Shown: piece by piece, positions 38,238 to 47,142 of the stretch
Numbering within the stretch: the first letter of the stretch is position 1
Layout of the letters: every line of letters begins with the position of its first letter
Origin: Pseudomonadota bacterium
GTDB lineage: Bacteria > Pseudomonadota > Alphaproteobacteria > Rhizobiales > Beijerinckiaceae
Assembly (NCBI GenBank): GCA_021813805.1
Contig: JAKAJL010000013.1
Span: forward strand, 23,639 to 87,638
Direction: 5' to 3'
DNA: 64,000 bases
Made by a program: the position numbers and the translations under genes
Notes under the pieces: model-generated
What the model saw: the letters and a program-made list of their open reading frames with translations, nothing else
Told to the model about the DNA's origin: nothing
Database searches by the model: none

Positions 38238-38510
38238 CCCGCGCGGCAGATCGCGGAAAATTCCGTCGCCGACGGCGGCGTCGTGGTGGCGCGGGGGCCG
38301 GCGGGCGATGGCGAGGAAGGTTTCGACGCAGCGCGCAAACAATATGTCAATCTGATCGAGGCGGGCATAATCGACACCGCCAAAGTCGCCCACGTCGACC
38401 TCGAAAACGCCGTTTCCGTCGCAGGGACCCTCCTGCTGACCGACGCGACGATAACCGAGATCCCGGAAGAGTCCAAGGATGGCCTGCAGCCGCCGGAATC
38501 CACTCTCTAA
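38238..38510 (+). pseudogene. C-terminal fragment of a groEL-type chaperonin gene
   Basis: Ninety codons ending at TAA 38508-38510 read PARQIAENSVADGGVVVA, then KQYVNLIEAGIIDTAKVA and LENAVSVAGTLLLTDAT. These match the equatorial-domain end of GroEL (compare [19 protein letters not shown] in the intact gene at 62522). No chaperonin similarity is visible upstream of 38238, so roughly the first 450 codons are missing. The sequence differs clearly from the intact copy, so it derives from a second, diverged groEL rather than a recent duplication. It has no start context and is presumed dead. Confidence 0.85.
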
Positions 38511-38837
38511 CCTCGTTCTTTGATCACGTGGGCCGCCGTCATGCCCTGTTCGTGATCGACCGCTAACCTGCCTGTTCCCGCCCCTTGTTTTATTCCCGCT
38601 TTCGGCCCAACTGTTCCCTTGCCGCCAACTTCAGCGGCGGTGCGGAATCCGCCGATAAGAGCCGACCGCACAACGAATTTGGCGCCCTGTTCGGCTCGCT
38701 ACTCAGCGTTTGCAAGGAACCATTATCGCGTTTTCCGGCGCCTTTTCAGCTTGCGCCGGCGCGTCTATAAGGCCCGATCAAATTTTTCCGCCCGCCGCTT
38801 CGCCTGCGGCGCGCGCATGTCAGCAGCAGGGACGAAA
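38511..38837. other. Intergenic stretch before yebC, no gene recognised
   Basis: Open frames here are short and low-quality. I see no tRNA, no strong hairpin and no clear promoter, although TATAAG at 38766 could be a -10 for yebC without a good -35. Confidence 0.5.
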
Positions 38838-39584
38838 ATGGCCGGGCATAGTCAGTTCAAGAACATCATGCACAAGAAGGGCAAGCAGGACGCCATCCGC
38901 TCAAAGCTCTTCTCGAAACTGGCGCGCGAAATCACCGTCGCCGCCAAGATGGGCATGCCCGACCCGGCGATGAATCCGCGCCTGCGCCTTGCGGTTCTGG
39001 CGGCGCGGGCGGAAAACATGCCCAAGGACAATATCGAGCGGGCGATCAAGAAGGCCTCGGGCGGCGATTCCGAGAACTATGACGAGGTTCGCTACGAAGG
39101 CTATGCCCCGGGCGGCGTTGCGGTCATCGTCGAGGCGCTCACCGACAACCGCAACCGCACCGCCGGCGAAGTGCGCTCCTATTTCACCAAGGCCGGCGGG
39201 GCGCTCGCCGAAACCGGCGCGGTCTCCTTCATGTTCGACCATGTCGGCCAGATCGAATATGACGCGAAAGTCGCCAGCGAGGACGACATGATGGAGGCGG
39301 CGCTCGAAGCCGGCGCCGACGACGTGGCCACCACCGAGGAAGGCCACGAGATCACAACCTCGCTCGAAGGATTGGTGGACGTCTCCAAGGCGCTCGAAGC
39401 GAAATTCGGCGAACCGAGAAAATCCAGGCTGGTCTGGCGGCCGCAGAACACCATCGCCGTGGACGACGAGGCCGGCGAAAAGATTCTGAAGCTGATCGGC
39501 TCGCTCGAAGACAATGACGACGTGCAGAACGTCTACGCCAATTTCGAGATTTCCGACGCTCTGGTGGCCAAAATGGGCGGCTGA
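38838..39584 (+). CDS. yebC: YebC/PmpR family regulatory protein (TACO1 type)
   Basis: A 248-aa protein of the YebC family. It was long annotated as a DNA-binding regulator; relatives have been linked to translation through proline-rich stretches. The start [19 protein letters not shown] is invariant in the family. Other conserved parts are [25 protein letters not shown] and the CGI-type block [15 protein letters not shown]. In many Proteobacteria it sits near ruvC, but not here. The ATG at 38838 is preferred over longer upstream frames. A strong terminator follows at 39609. Confidence 0.95.
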   Translation: MAGHSQFKNIMHKKGKQDAIRSKLFSKLAREITVAAKMGMPDPAMNPRLRLAVLAARAENMPKDNIERAIKKASGGDSENYDEVRYEGYAPGGVAVIVEALTDNRNRTAGEVRSYFTKAGGALAETGAVSFMFDHVGQIEYDAKVASEDDMMEAALEAGADDVATTEEGHEITTSLEGLVDVSKALEAKFGEPRKSRLVWRPQNTIAVDDEAGEKILKLIGSLEDNDDVQNVYANFEISDALVAKMGG

Positions 39585-39608
39585 GGATCGAGGCATCCGC
39601 TTTTGACG

Positions 39609-39641
39609 TCCCGCGAGGCGCGCCCTCGCGGGATTTTCGTT
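39609..39641 (+). terminator. Intrinsic terminator after yebC
   Basis: Perfect 10-bp stem TCCCGCGAGG (39609-39618) with CCTCGCGGGA (39624-39633), loop CGCGC, then TTTTCGTTTTT. Confidence 0.88.
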
Positions 39642-39723
39642 TTTCGGCCTGCCGCCTTGCCAATTCCGGACGCCGCGAGTAGCAAGGCCGCAAGCTTAAA
39701 CACCCGCGACCACGAGGCGAAAC

Positions 39724-40830
39724 ATGGCGAGCTACAAAATCTTCCTGCTGCCGGGCGACGGCATCGGTCCCGAGGTGACGGCCGAGGTCGAAAAGGTGGC
39801 GAAGGTCGTCGCGGACGCCGGACTCGCCAGTTTCGAATTCGAGAAGGGCCTGGTCGGCGGCGCGGCCTATGACGCCCACGGTCAGGCGATTTCCGAGGAC
39901 GATATGGCGCGCGCCCAGGCCGCCGACGCCGTGCTGCTCGCCGCCGTCGGCGGGCCGAAATGGGCCAATGTGCCTTACGATGTCCGTCCCGAGGCCGGCC
40001 TTCTGCGGTTGCGAAAGGACCTCGGCCTGTTCGCCAATCTGCGCCCCGCCGTCTGCTATCCGGCGCTCGCCGACGCCTCGGCGCTGAAGCGCGAGATCGT
40101 CGAGGGCCTCGACATCATGATCGTGCGCGAATTGACCGGCGGCGTCTATTTCGGCGAGCCCAAGGAGATCATCGACCTTGGCAATGGCCAGAAGCGCGCC
40201 ATCGACACCCAGGTTTACGACACCTACGAGATAGAGCGCATCGCCAAGGTCGCTTTCGAGCTCGCCCGCAAGCGCTCGAACAAGGTGACCTCGTCGGAAA
40301 AGCACAATGTGATGAAGTCCGGCGTGTTGTGGAAGGAAGTGGTCTCCGAAGTCCACGCCAAGTCTTTTTCCGACGTCAAGCTCGAACATATGCTGGCCGA
40401 CGCCTTGGGCATGCAGCTGGTGCGCTGGCCCAAGCAGTTCGACGTGATCGTCACCGACAATCTGTTCGGCGACATGCTGTCCGACGTCGCCTCGATGCTG
40501 ACCGGCTCGCTCGGCATGCTGCCCTCCGCCTCGCTCGGCGAGGCCGACGCGGAAGGGCGCCGCAAGGCGATGTACGAGCCGGTGCATGGCTCGGCTCCGG
40601 ACATCGCCGGCAGGGGAATCGCCAATCCGATCGCCATGATCGGCTCCTTCGGCATGGCCTTGCGCTATTCCTTCGGCCTCGGCCGTGCCGCCGATCTGGT
40701 CGAAAACGCGATCGCCGACGTTCTGGCGGCGGGCCTGCGCACCGCCGACATCAAGGGCGAGGCGGCGGAGACGATTTCGACCTCGGCCATGGGCGACGCC
40801 ATCGCGGGCGCGTTGCGAAAGGCGCTGTGA
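39724..40830 (+). CDS. leuB: 3-isopropylmalate dehydrogenase
   Basis: Oxidative decarboxylation of 3-isopropylmalate in leucine synthesis (NAD-dependent). The 368-aa protein has [11 protein letters not shown] at the N-terminus, substrate-binding Arg residues in [15 protein letters not shown] and [13 protein letters not shown], catalytic Lys in [15 protein letters not shown], metal-binding Asp in [12 protein letters not shown], and the NAD-binding [18 protein letters not shown]. The other leu genes are not adjacent. No leader peptide with leucine codons is visible in the 139-bp gap before it. It is convergent with a GyrI-like gene, with 6 bp between the stop codons. Confidence 0.96.
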   Translation: MASYKIFLLPGDGIGPEVTAEVEKVAKVVADAGLASFEFEKGLVGGAAYDAHGQAISEDDMARAQAADAVLLAAVGGPKWANVPYDVRPEAGLLRLRKDLGLFANLRPAVCYPALADASALKREIVEGLDIMIVRELTGGVYFGEPKEIIDLGNGQKRAIDTQVYDTYEIERIAKVAFELARKRSNKVTSSEKHNVMKSGVLWKEVVSEVHAKSFSDVKLEHMLADALGMQLVRWPKQFDVIVTDNLFGDMLSDVASMLTGSLGMLPSASLGEADAEGRRKAMYEPVHGSAPDIAGRGIANPIAMIGSFGMALRYSFGLGRAADLVENAIADVLAAGLRTADIKGEAAETISTSAMGDAIAGALRKAL

Positions 40831-40836
40831 CGGCGG

Positions 40837-41469
40837 TCATTTCAGGAAAACGTGAATGTCGACCTGAAGGTCGGGGTCGCTCGACTCCTTGGCGTCGTTG
40901 AGAAACTCCTCGCTATAGGCGTCGCCGGCCGCCAGGCCTTTGGCGTCGAGATAGGCGGCGATGGCGTCATAGGTGCTGTCGATGTCGTCATAGGGGCCGC
41001 GATGCTCGAACCGCAGCGCCTTGCCGCCGGGGGTCTGGGCGATCGTGACGTCGGGGCCGAGATCGAGCTTGGCGTCGGCCGGGGCGTCGACGGGGAGCAT
41101 GGCGTCGAATTTGAAGGCGCTGCTGTCGGCGGTCTCGGCGAAGACGGCGAGCGGCCGGCCGTTGACCTTCAGTCCCGCCTTTTGCGCGGCGGCGCGCAAT
41201 CTGGCGATGGCCTCGGCGATCCTGGCGTAGCCATCCTCCAGTTTCCCCTCGCCATGGGTCTTGAGCGCGACATGAGAGACGATTGTCTCCTCCTTGATCG
41301 AATTGTCCTCAGCGGCTTTTTCCGCCGGCGTGGCTTTTTCCGCCGGCGCGGCTTGAGCGGGGGCGGCTTGTTGGGGGGGGGCGGGGGGCTGCTGCGCGGC
41401 GAGGGGGATCGGCGCAAGGCAAAGGGCGAGGGCGAAAAGGATTGGCTGGCGCAAATGGATGATCCGCAT
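40837..41469 (-). CDS. Secreted GyrI-like domain protein
   Basis: A 210-aa protein with a signal peptide (MRIIHLRQPILFALALCLAPIPLAAQ), a Pro/Ala/Gln-rich linker of about 40 residues, and a GyrI-like small-molecule-binding domain. The domain contains GKALRFEHRGPYDDIDSTYDAI, the characteristic effector-domain motif, and ends DPDLQVDIHVFLK. In AraC-type regulators this domain binds ligands; as a lone exported domain it may bind a small molecule in the periplasm. The start at 41469 is chosen because it opens a proper signal sequence; a longer frame from 41505 adds 12 residues. Ligand unknown. Confidence 0.78.
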   Translation of the reverse strand: MRIIHLRQPILFALALCLAPIPLAAQQPPAPPQQAAPAQAAPAEKATPAEKAAEDNSIKEETIVSHVALKTHGEGKLEDGYARIAEAIARLRAAAQKAGLKVNGRPLAVFAETADSSAFKFDAMLPVDAPADAKLDLGPDVTIAQTPGGKALRFEHRGPYDDIDSTYDAIAAYLDAKGLAAGDAYSEEFLNDAKESSDPDLQVDIHVFLK

Positions 41470-41599
41470 GTTCAAGCCCCGTTCCAGAGCGTTTCGACGC
41501 GCCAATCTAACCCGCCGCGCGGCGCGGCTCTATGGTTGTCGGCGCACTTTTCTCCTATATTCCGCCTAAATCCTGAATGAACGCGCCCGGAGCGCAACA

Positions 41600-42487
41600 T
41601 TGACCGATCTATCCGCCGCAGCCGCCGCCCCCGAAACGCCCCATCGATCGCTGGCGGGGCGCGAGATTTTCAAGATGAACGGGGCGGGCAACGAAATTCT
41701 GGTGCTCGACCTGCGCGGCGCCGGCTTTCTGCCGGCCGCCGAGGACGCGCAGGCGCTGGCGAGGGCGCCCGGGCTTGCCTATGACCAGCTCATGGTCCTG
41801 TCCGACCCGCAGGCGCCCGGGCAGGACGCCTTCATGACCATTTACAATCAGGACGGCTCGCTCTCGGCCTCCTGCGGCAACGGCACGCGCTGCGTCGCCC
41901 ATTATCTCGCCGCGCGCTCGGGCGCCCACAATCTCCAGCTCGCCACCTCCGCCGGACCTTTGGCCGTCAGGCGCGAAGGACCCCTGTCCTATTCCGTCGA
42001 TATGGGGCCGCCGCGGCTCGGCTGGCGCGATATTCCGCTCGCCCACGAGGTCGCGGACACCGGCGCGGTCGAACTGGAAAAATTCGGCTTGCCCGCGGCC
42101 TCCTGCGTCAGCATGGGCAATCCTCACGCCATTTTCTTCGTCCCCTCGATCGAGGCGTACGATCTCGCCGCGATCGGCCCGGCGCTGGAGCATGATCCGC
42201 TCTTTCCGCAGCGCGCCAATATTTCGCTCGCCCAGGTTCTGTCCCGCGACGCGATCCGCCTAAAAGTATGGGAGCGCGGGACGGGCCTGACTTTGGCCTG
42301 CGGCACGGCGGCCTGCGCGACGCTGGTCGCCGCCGCCCGCGCCGGCCTGACCGAAAGGCGCGCGACCATTTCCCTGCCGGGGGGCGATCTGGTCGTCGAG
42401 TGGCGCGCGGACGATCACATCGTCATGACCGGACCGGTGGAGGTCGAATTTTCGCGCCGGCTCACGCCCGAAATTTTCGCGACATGA
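41600..42487 (+). CDS. dapF: Diaminopimelate epimerase
   Basis: Interconverts LL- and meso-diaminopimelate for lysine and peptidoglycan. The two catalytic cysteines are in [14 protein letters not shown] and [12 protein letters not shown], and the substrate-binding [15 protein letters not shown] is near the N-terminus. 295 aa from a TTG at 41600, preceded by GGAG at 41589-41592. The first 20 residues are a non-conserved extension, so a later start cannot be excluded. It overlaps mtaB by four bases (ATGA), the usual dapF-mtaB arrangement in alphaproteobacteria. In many relatives ftsY follows; here it does not. Confidence 0.93.
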   Translation: MTDLSAAAAAPETPHRSLAGREIFKMNGAGNEILVLDLRGAGFLPAAEDAQALARAPGLAYDQLMVLSDPQAPGQDAFMTIYNQDGSLSASCGNGTRCVAHYLAARSGAHNLQLATSAGPLAVRREGPLSYSVDMGPPRLGWRDIPLAHEVADTGAVELEKFGLPAASCVSMGNPHAIFFVPSIEAYDLAAIGPALEHDPLFPQRANISLAQVLSRDAIRLKVWERGTGLTLACGTAACATLVAAARAGLTERRATISLPGGDLVVEWRADDHIVMTGPVEVEFSRRLTPEIFAT

Positions 42488-43737
42488 CCGAAAAAGTCGA
42501 AGTCGTCACTTTCGGCTGCCGCCTCAATCTCGCCGAATCGCAGGCCATTCGCGACCTGGCGGCGCAGGGCGGCGAAAGCGGCCTCGTCGTCGTCAACACC
42601 TGCGCGGTGACGGCGGAATCGACCCGTCAGGCGCGTCAGGCGATCCGTCGGCTCAAGCGCGAGCGGCCCGAGGCGCGGATCGTCGTCACCGGCTGCGCGG
42701 CGCAGATCGAGCCCGAAAGTTTCGCCGGAATGCCTGAAGTCGCCCATGTCATGGGCAATGCGGAAAAGACCCGCGCCGTGTCGTGGAGCGGCTTTGCGCG
42801 AAGAATCAATGTCGCGCCTGTCGCGGAAGCCTCGCGGCGCGACAATGCGCCGGCACCGGTCCTTTCGGCGATCGAGGGCCATACCCGCGCGTTCCTCGCG
42901 GTGCAGAACGGCTGCGACCATTCCTGCACCTTCTGCGTCATTCCCGCCGGGCGCGGAGGATCGCGCTCGGTGACGCCCGAGGCGGCGCTGGCTCAGGCAA
43001 AAAAATTCGCCGAGACCGGCCACAAGGAAATCGTCCTCACCGGGGTCGATCTCACGTCCTGGGGCCAGGATCTTTTCGGCGCGCCCCGGCTCGGCGCTCT
43101 GGTGCGACTGTTGCTGCGCGAACTGCCGAATCTGCCGCGCCTGCGCCTGTCCTCGATCGACTGCGTCGAGTCCGACCCGGACCTGCTGGCGGCCTTTGCC
43201 GAGGAAGAGCGCCTTGCGCCTTATCTCCATCTTTCGCTGCAATCGGGCGACGATCTGATCCTGAAGCGCATGAAGCGGCGCCACAGCCGCGCCGACAGCG
43301 TCGCCTTCTGCGCCGAGTTGCGCCGGCTGCGCCCGGACATGGTTTTCGGGGCCGACCTGATCGCGGGCTTTCCGACCGAGGACGACGCCATGGCCGCGCG
43401 CAGCCTTGCGCTGATCGAGGACTGCGGATTGAGCTTCCTCCATGTCTTTCCCTTTTCGCCGCGCCCCGGAACGCCGGCTGCGCGCATGCCGCGGGTCGCG
43501 CCAGAGCTCGTCAAGGCGCGCGCGGCGCAGCTGCGCGAAGCCGGGGACAAGGCTTTCCGTCATCATCTGGCGGCGTGCGTCGGGCGAAGCCTGAGCGTCC
43601 TCACCGAGCGCGGCGGCATGGGCCGCGCCCAGGATTTCACCCCGGTCCGCACGCCCGGCCTCGCGCCGGGGCTTCTCCTGAGCGGTCGCGCCTCGGGCGT
43701 TTCGAGCGGCGCGCTGGAGGTAAGCTTTTCTTCATAG
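42484..43737 (+). CDS. mtaB: tRNA (N6-threonylcarbamoyladenosine(37)-C2) methylthiotransferase MtaB
   Basis: Radical-SAM enzyme that converts t6A37 to ms2t6A in tRNAs reading ANN codons. The 417-aa protein has an N-terminal UPF0004 domain with cysteines in FGCRLN, NTCAV and TGCAA (second iron-sulfur cluster), the radical-SAM motif CDHSCTFC near residue 145, and a C-terminal TRAM-like segment. Start ATG at 42484 overlaps the dapF stop. The 3' end is followed by about 90 bp without an evident hairpin. Confidence 0.94.
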   Translation: MTEKVEVVTFGCRLNLAESQAIRDLAAQGGESGLVVVNTCAVTAESTRQARQAIRRLKRERPEARIVVTGCAAQIEPESFAGMPEVAHVMGNAEKTRAVSWSGFARRINVAPVAEASRRDNAPAPVLSAIEGHTRAFLAVQNGCDHSCTFCVIPAGRGGSRSVTPEAALAQAKKFAETGHKEIVLTGVDLTSWGQDLFGAPRLGALVRLLLRELPNLPRLRLSSIDCVESDPDLLAAFAEEERLAPYLHLSLQSGDDLILKRMKRRHSRADSVAFCAELRRLRPDMVFGADLIAGFPTEDDAMAARSLALIEDCGLSFLHVFPFSPRPGTPAARMPRVAPELVKARAAQLREAGDKAFRHHLAACVGRSLSVLTERGGMGRAQDFTPVRTPGLAPGLLLSGRASGVSSGALEVSFSS

Positions 43738-43829
43738 TTAATTGAATCGTCGGCGGCGCGGTAAGACAACTCGAGAAAATTCTCGTCAAATTGTCGGCGT
43801 TGCGCCCGGATCGGGCGCGAGGAATGCTC

Positions 43830-44831
43830 ATGCCGACAAAGATTGGTTTTGACAGCGGAAGCGATTTCCGGCGCCGCTTCCGTTTCGACGCCGGATGGGC
43901 GCTTCGGCTGGCGCGCCGGCGCGCCCTCGCCCTGCGGGGTCGCCTGTCGGAGGGAATCGCCGCGCTGCGGGCGAGGGGCGGGCGTCGGGGGACCGCAGGA
44001 GATATTTTGGCCGCCCCAGATGGCGCGGCGGCGGCTTTCGCCGCCGGCGGGCTTTTTCGGCGCGCCGGTCTCCTGATTCGTCCGCTCCTTCGCTTCGTCC
44101 TGGCGCGCAACGCGTCCATTCTCAAATTCGCCGCTGTCGGCATGGCGCTCCTCGCCGCCGCCGGCTTTCTTGCGCAGTGGCTGCATTCCGGCGCGGGAGT
44201 CGAAAACGCTCAGCCTCCGGAGGCCGCCAAACCCGCGCCGCGCTCGTCGGAATGGGTGAAAATCCCCGGGCCTTTCCATCTCTTCAGCCTTTCCGCGCCG
44301 CTCGTCGCCGGGCAAAAACCCGATTACGACGCGCGGCGCCATTCGACCGGGGGCGGGCGCGAGGATTTTCTCGCCTTTGGCCAATTCGACGGCCGGGCGC
44401 CTTTCGTCAGGTTCGCGGTCTACCGCCATGGATCGGAGAAAACGCCTGAGTCGGCCTTTTATGTCGAAATGGCGCGGCGCGCCGCCGCGATCGGAATCAG
44501 CATCGACCGCGCCGATCCGCCCATGCCCCAGACCACGCGTTTCGGAAAATTCGAAATGGCGGCGCTGTCCATGCTCAAGGGGCGGCTGGCGCGCGACAAT
44601 TGCCGGGGCTTCCGTCTCGTCGCCGCGCCGCCCGGCGTCGGCATAGCCGGATTTGCCTGCGGTGCGGACGGCCAGCCCTTGAGCAACCGCCAACTCGCCT
44701 GCGTCATCGACCGCCTCGACCTCGTTTCGGCGCGCGGGGACAAGGCGTTGCGCGATTTTTTCGTCGCGTCCGAGCCCCGCGGCGCCGCGGGTTGCGCCGA
44801 GTCGGGGCCATCGCGGCGGGGGACGAAATAG
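43830..44831 (+). CDS. Hypothetical membrane-anchored protein
   Basis: Not recognised. A 333-aa product: Arg/Ala-rich N-terminal region of about 95 residues (RRRFRF, RLARRRALALRGR), one clear membrane helix (about residues 99-117, ILKFAAVGMALLAAAGFLAQWL), then a probably periplasmic domain of about 200 residues with ordered-looking hydrophobic spacing (WVKIPGPFHLFSLSAP, FVRFAVYRHGSEK) and two pairs of Cys. The start at 43830 follows GAGGA (43819-43823) with good spacing; frames from 43791 and 43824 are alternatives. It sits alone between mtaB and the next small gene. Confidence 0.6.
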   Translation: MPTKIGFDSGSDFRRRFRFDAGWALRLARRRALALRGRLSEGIAALRARGGRRGTAGDILAAPDGAAAAFAAGGLFRRAGLLIRPLLRFVLARNASILKFAAVGMALLAAAGFLAQWLHSGAGVENAQPPEAAKPAPRSSEWVKIPGPFHLFSLSAPLVAGQKPDYDARRHSTGGGREDFLAFGQFDGRAPFVRFAVYRHGSEKTPESAFYVEMARRAAAIGISIDRADPPMPQTTRFGKFEMAALSMLKGRLARDNCRGFRLVAAPPGVGIAGFACGADGQPLSNRQLACVIDRLDLVSARGDKALRDFFVASEPRGAAGCAESGPSRRGTK

Positions 44832-44944
44832 CTCAAGGGGTGCAGGAAAGCCGCGCGGGGTGAGTTTTTCAACTTTGTTGGCCCAATTTGCTATCGCTCG
44901 CCGCGCCGAAGCGCTAGATTGGCGCCAGACATAAGGAGTTCGCC

Positions 44945-45235
44945 ATGCGCCGCACGTCCCCTTTCGTTCTCGCGCTCGTCGCCGGCGCGCTGGTTTGCGC
45001 CAGCGCCCAGATTTCGAGCGCCCAAACCGCCGGCAACGCCAGGCGCGCCAATGAAGTGGTCGTCGTCAAGCGCAGCTTCCTCGACCCGGGCAATGTCGTG
45101 CCGGTCGGCTCGGAGGACCGCTTCGTGGCCACCGTGGCCCACCCGGCCCCCGCGCCAGGCGGAACCTATCGCAACGACAATTTCGGCGATTGGCTGCTGC
45201 CGGAGAATTTCGGCGTGCCCGGCTTCCAGCGCTGA
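44945..45235 (+). CDS. Small secreted protein of unknown function
   Basis: A 96-aa protein with a strong signal peptide (MRRTSPFVLALVAGALVCASAQ, cleavage near AQTA) and a mature part of about 70 residues with RANEVVVVKRSFLDPGNVVPVG and a C-terminal FGDWLLPENFGVPGF. A good ribosome-binding site (AAGGAG, 44933-44938) precedes the ATG. I do not recognise the family. A perfect 18-bp hairpin follows at 45250. Confidence 0.7.
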   Translation: MRRTSPFVLALVAGALVCASAQISSAQTAGNARRANEVVVVKRSFLDPGNVVPVGSEDRFVATVAHPAPAPGGTYRNDNFGDWLLPENFGVPGFQR

Positions 45236-45249
45236 CCGGGGCCGCATTG

Positions 45250-45289
45250 AAACACGAACGGCCGGGCGAAAGCCCGGCCGTTCGTGTTT
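45250..45289. terminator. Long perfect hairpin between the small secreted gene and efp
   Basis: Perfect 18-bp stem AAACACGAACGGCCGGGC (45250-45267) with its complement at 45272-45289, GAAA loop. The run after it is TTTCCTTCTCC, weak for a classical terminator, but the stem is very stable and lies between convergent genes. Confidence 0.75.
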
Positions 45290-45388
45290 CCTTCTCCCCA
45301 TCGGACGCCCGTCTGAAGGCGGGCGAAGATGGCGCGTCAGCGCCGGATGAGGGGCGCCGCCGGCAGGGATAGATGAAGCCCGCCGCGT

Positions 45389-45958
45389 TCAGTCCTTGGC
45401 GCGCTCGACGTAGCTATTGTCCTCGGTGAGGACGACGATGCGCGCGCCGACGCCGATATGGGGCGGCACCATCACGCGCAGGCCGTTGTCCATCTTGGCC
45501 GGCTTGTAGGAGGACGAGGCCGTCTGGCCTTTCACTACCGGCTCGGTTTCCACGACTTCGAGGGTCACGCGGGCGGGAAGCTGGCTGGCGACCGCCTGGC
45601 CGTTGAAGATCGACAGGATGCATTTCATGCCTTCCTGCAGATAGGCGGTCTGTTCGCCGATCACGTCCTTGGGAACGATGACCTGTTCGTAATTGTCGTC
45701 GTTCATGAACGTGTAGCCGTCGCCGTCGGCATAGAGGTAGCTGAAAGTCATGTCCTCGACATGGGCGCGCTCGACCTGCTCGGTGGTTTTGTAGCGCACG
45801 GAGGTCTTGGTGCCATCGGAAAGACGGCGCATGTCGATCTGGGTCGTCGGCGTGCCCTTGCCGGGGAAAAAGCTTTCGGCGCTCAGCACGACATAGAGAT
45901 TGCCGTCCTCGTGCTCGATGATATTGCCCTTGCGGACGTTGCTGGCGATGATTCTCAC
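45389..45958 (-). CDS. efp: Translation elongation factor P
   Basis: Helps ribosomes form bonds at polyproline stretches. The GTG at 45958 gives 189 aa starting [19 protein letters not shown], with GAGGAAA upstream; the longer ATG frame from 45991 adds 11 unlike residues. Lys34 in FFPGKGTP is the residue that EpmA lysylates after EpmB makes beta-lysine. Both modifying enzymes are encoded divergently next to it, so this EF-P is of the beta-lysylated type. Three beta-barrel domains end with the [20 protein letters not shown] block. Confidence 0.96.
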   Translation of the reverse strand: MRIIASNVRKGNIIEHEDGNLYVVLSAESFFPGKGTPTTQIDMRRLSDGTKTSVRYKTTEQVERAHVEDMTFSYLYADGDGYTFMNDDNYEQVIVPKDVIGEQTAYLQEGMKCILSIFNGQAVASQLPARVTLEVVETEPVVKGQTASSSYKPAKMDNGLRVMVPPHIGVGARIVVLTEDNSYVERAKD

Positions 45959-46110
45959 GTCTCGATTTCCTCGGCGAGCGACGCCCGCCACGCCGGTTGA
46001 AGGGACGGGCCGTCGGGTCTATGGACCTTCTTTGAAAGCTGCGGCGACACCTATACCCGAAGATCGCCGCAACGCCAGTTTTTTTGTCGCAAAGAGGGAG
46101 CAGGGCGGGA

Positions 46111-47142
46111 ATGGCGCAGCGCGCGGCCTTCTGGGCGCCGGAGATTTTTGTCGCGCGGCGGCCGCGCCTCAGGGCGCGGGCGCGGATCGTCAGGGCGTTG
46201 CGCGACTGGTTCGATCGCGCGGGCTTTGTCGAGATCGAGCCCTCCGCCTTGCAGGTTTCGCCCGGCAATGAAACCCATATCGCCGGATTCGCCACAAGGT
46301 TCGAGCCGCTCGGCGCGCCGTCTTCCACCTATTACTTGCATTCCTCGCCCGAATTCGACTGCAAGAAACTTCTGGCTGCGGGGGAAAGTAAAATCTTTTC
46401 GCTCGCCCATGTCTTCCGCAACGGCGAGCGCACGCGACTGCATCATCCCGAGTTCACCATGCTGGAATGGTATCGGGCCGAGGCGCCCTATCGCGCTCTG
46501 ATCGACGATTGCGCCGCCGTGCTCGCCGTCGCGGCCGACGCGGCCCAGGCGCACGAATTTTCCTATCGCAATTCAAGCCTCGATCCGCGCGCCGCGCCCG
46601 AAATCCTGCCCGTGACCGAGGCTTTCTCGCATTACGCGGGCGTCGATCTGGCCGCTGTGCTCGGGAATCGCGACGCTCTGGCGCATCAGGCCGCGCGGCT
46701 CGGCGTCCGTGTCAGCGTCGACGATTCTTGGTCGGACCTGTTCAGCAAGATCGTGTCCGAGAAAATCGAGCCGAAGCTCGGCCATGGCCGCGCGACCGTG
46801 CTGATCGATTATCCGGCGAGCGAGGCGGCGCTCGCCCGGCGCAAGCCGGAGGATCCGCGCTTCGCCGAGCGTTTCGAACTCTTTTGTTGTGGCGTGGAGC
46901 TGGCCAACGCCTTCGGCGAATTGACCGATCCGGTCGAGCAGCGCCGCCGCTTCGAGGCCGACATGGCTGAGCGCGCCCGGATTTACGGCTCGTCCTACCC
47001 GATCGACGCGGATTTCCTCGACGCCCTCTCCTTGATGCCGCCGGCCTCCGGCTGCGCGCTGGGTCTCGACCGCCTGGTCATGCTGGCGACGGGCGCTTCC
47101 CATATCGAGGACGTCCTCTGGGCGCCGGTCGCTGCGCCATGA
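46111..47142 (+). CDS. epmA: EF-P lysyltransferase EpmA (GenX/PoxA)
   Basis: Lysyl-tRNA-synthetase-like enzyme that attaches beta-lysine to Lys34 of EF-P. The 343-aa protein keeps only the class II catalytic domain (no anticodon-binding domain), with LHSSPEFDCKKLLAAGESKIFSLAHVFRNGE (motif 2 region) in two parts, FTMLEWYRA and motif 3 SGCALGLDRLVMLATG. The ATG at 46111 follows an AGGGCGGG stretch. Its end overlaps epmB (ATGA, 47139-47142), and efp is divergent, so all three parts of the EF-P pathway are together. Confidence 0.95.
   Translation: MAQRAAFWAPEIFVARRPRLRARARIVRALRDWFDRAGFVEIEPSALQVSPGNETHIAGFATRFEPLGAPSSTYYLHSSPEFDCKKLLAAGESKIFSLAHVFRNGERTRLHHPEFTMLEWYRAEAPYRALIDDCAAVLAVAADAAQAHEFSYRNSSLDPRAAPEILPVTEAFSHYAGVDLAAVLGNRDALAHQAARLGVRVSVDDSWSDLFSKIVSEKIEPKLGHGRATVLIDYPASEAALARRKPEDPRFAERFELFCCGVELANAFGELTDPVEQRRRFEADMAERARIYGSSYPIDADFLDALSLMPPASGCALGLDRLVMLATGASHIEDVLWAPVAAP

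Noticed and set aside
39585..39723. Leucine leader peptide or attenuator before leuB
   Set aside because: No short frame with leucine codons; the hairpin at 39609 is best read as the yebC terminator.
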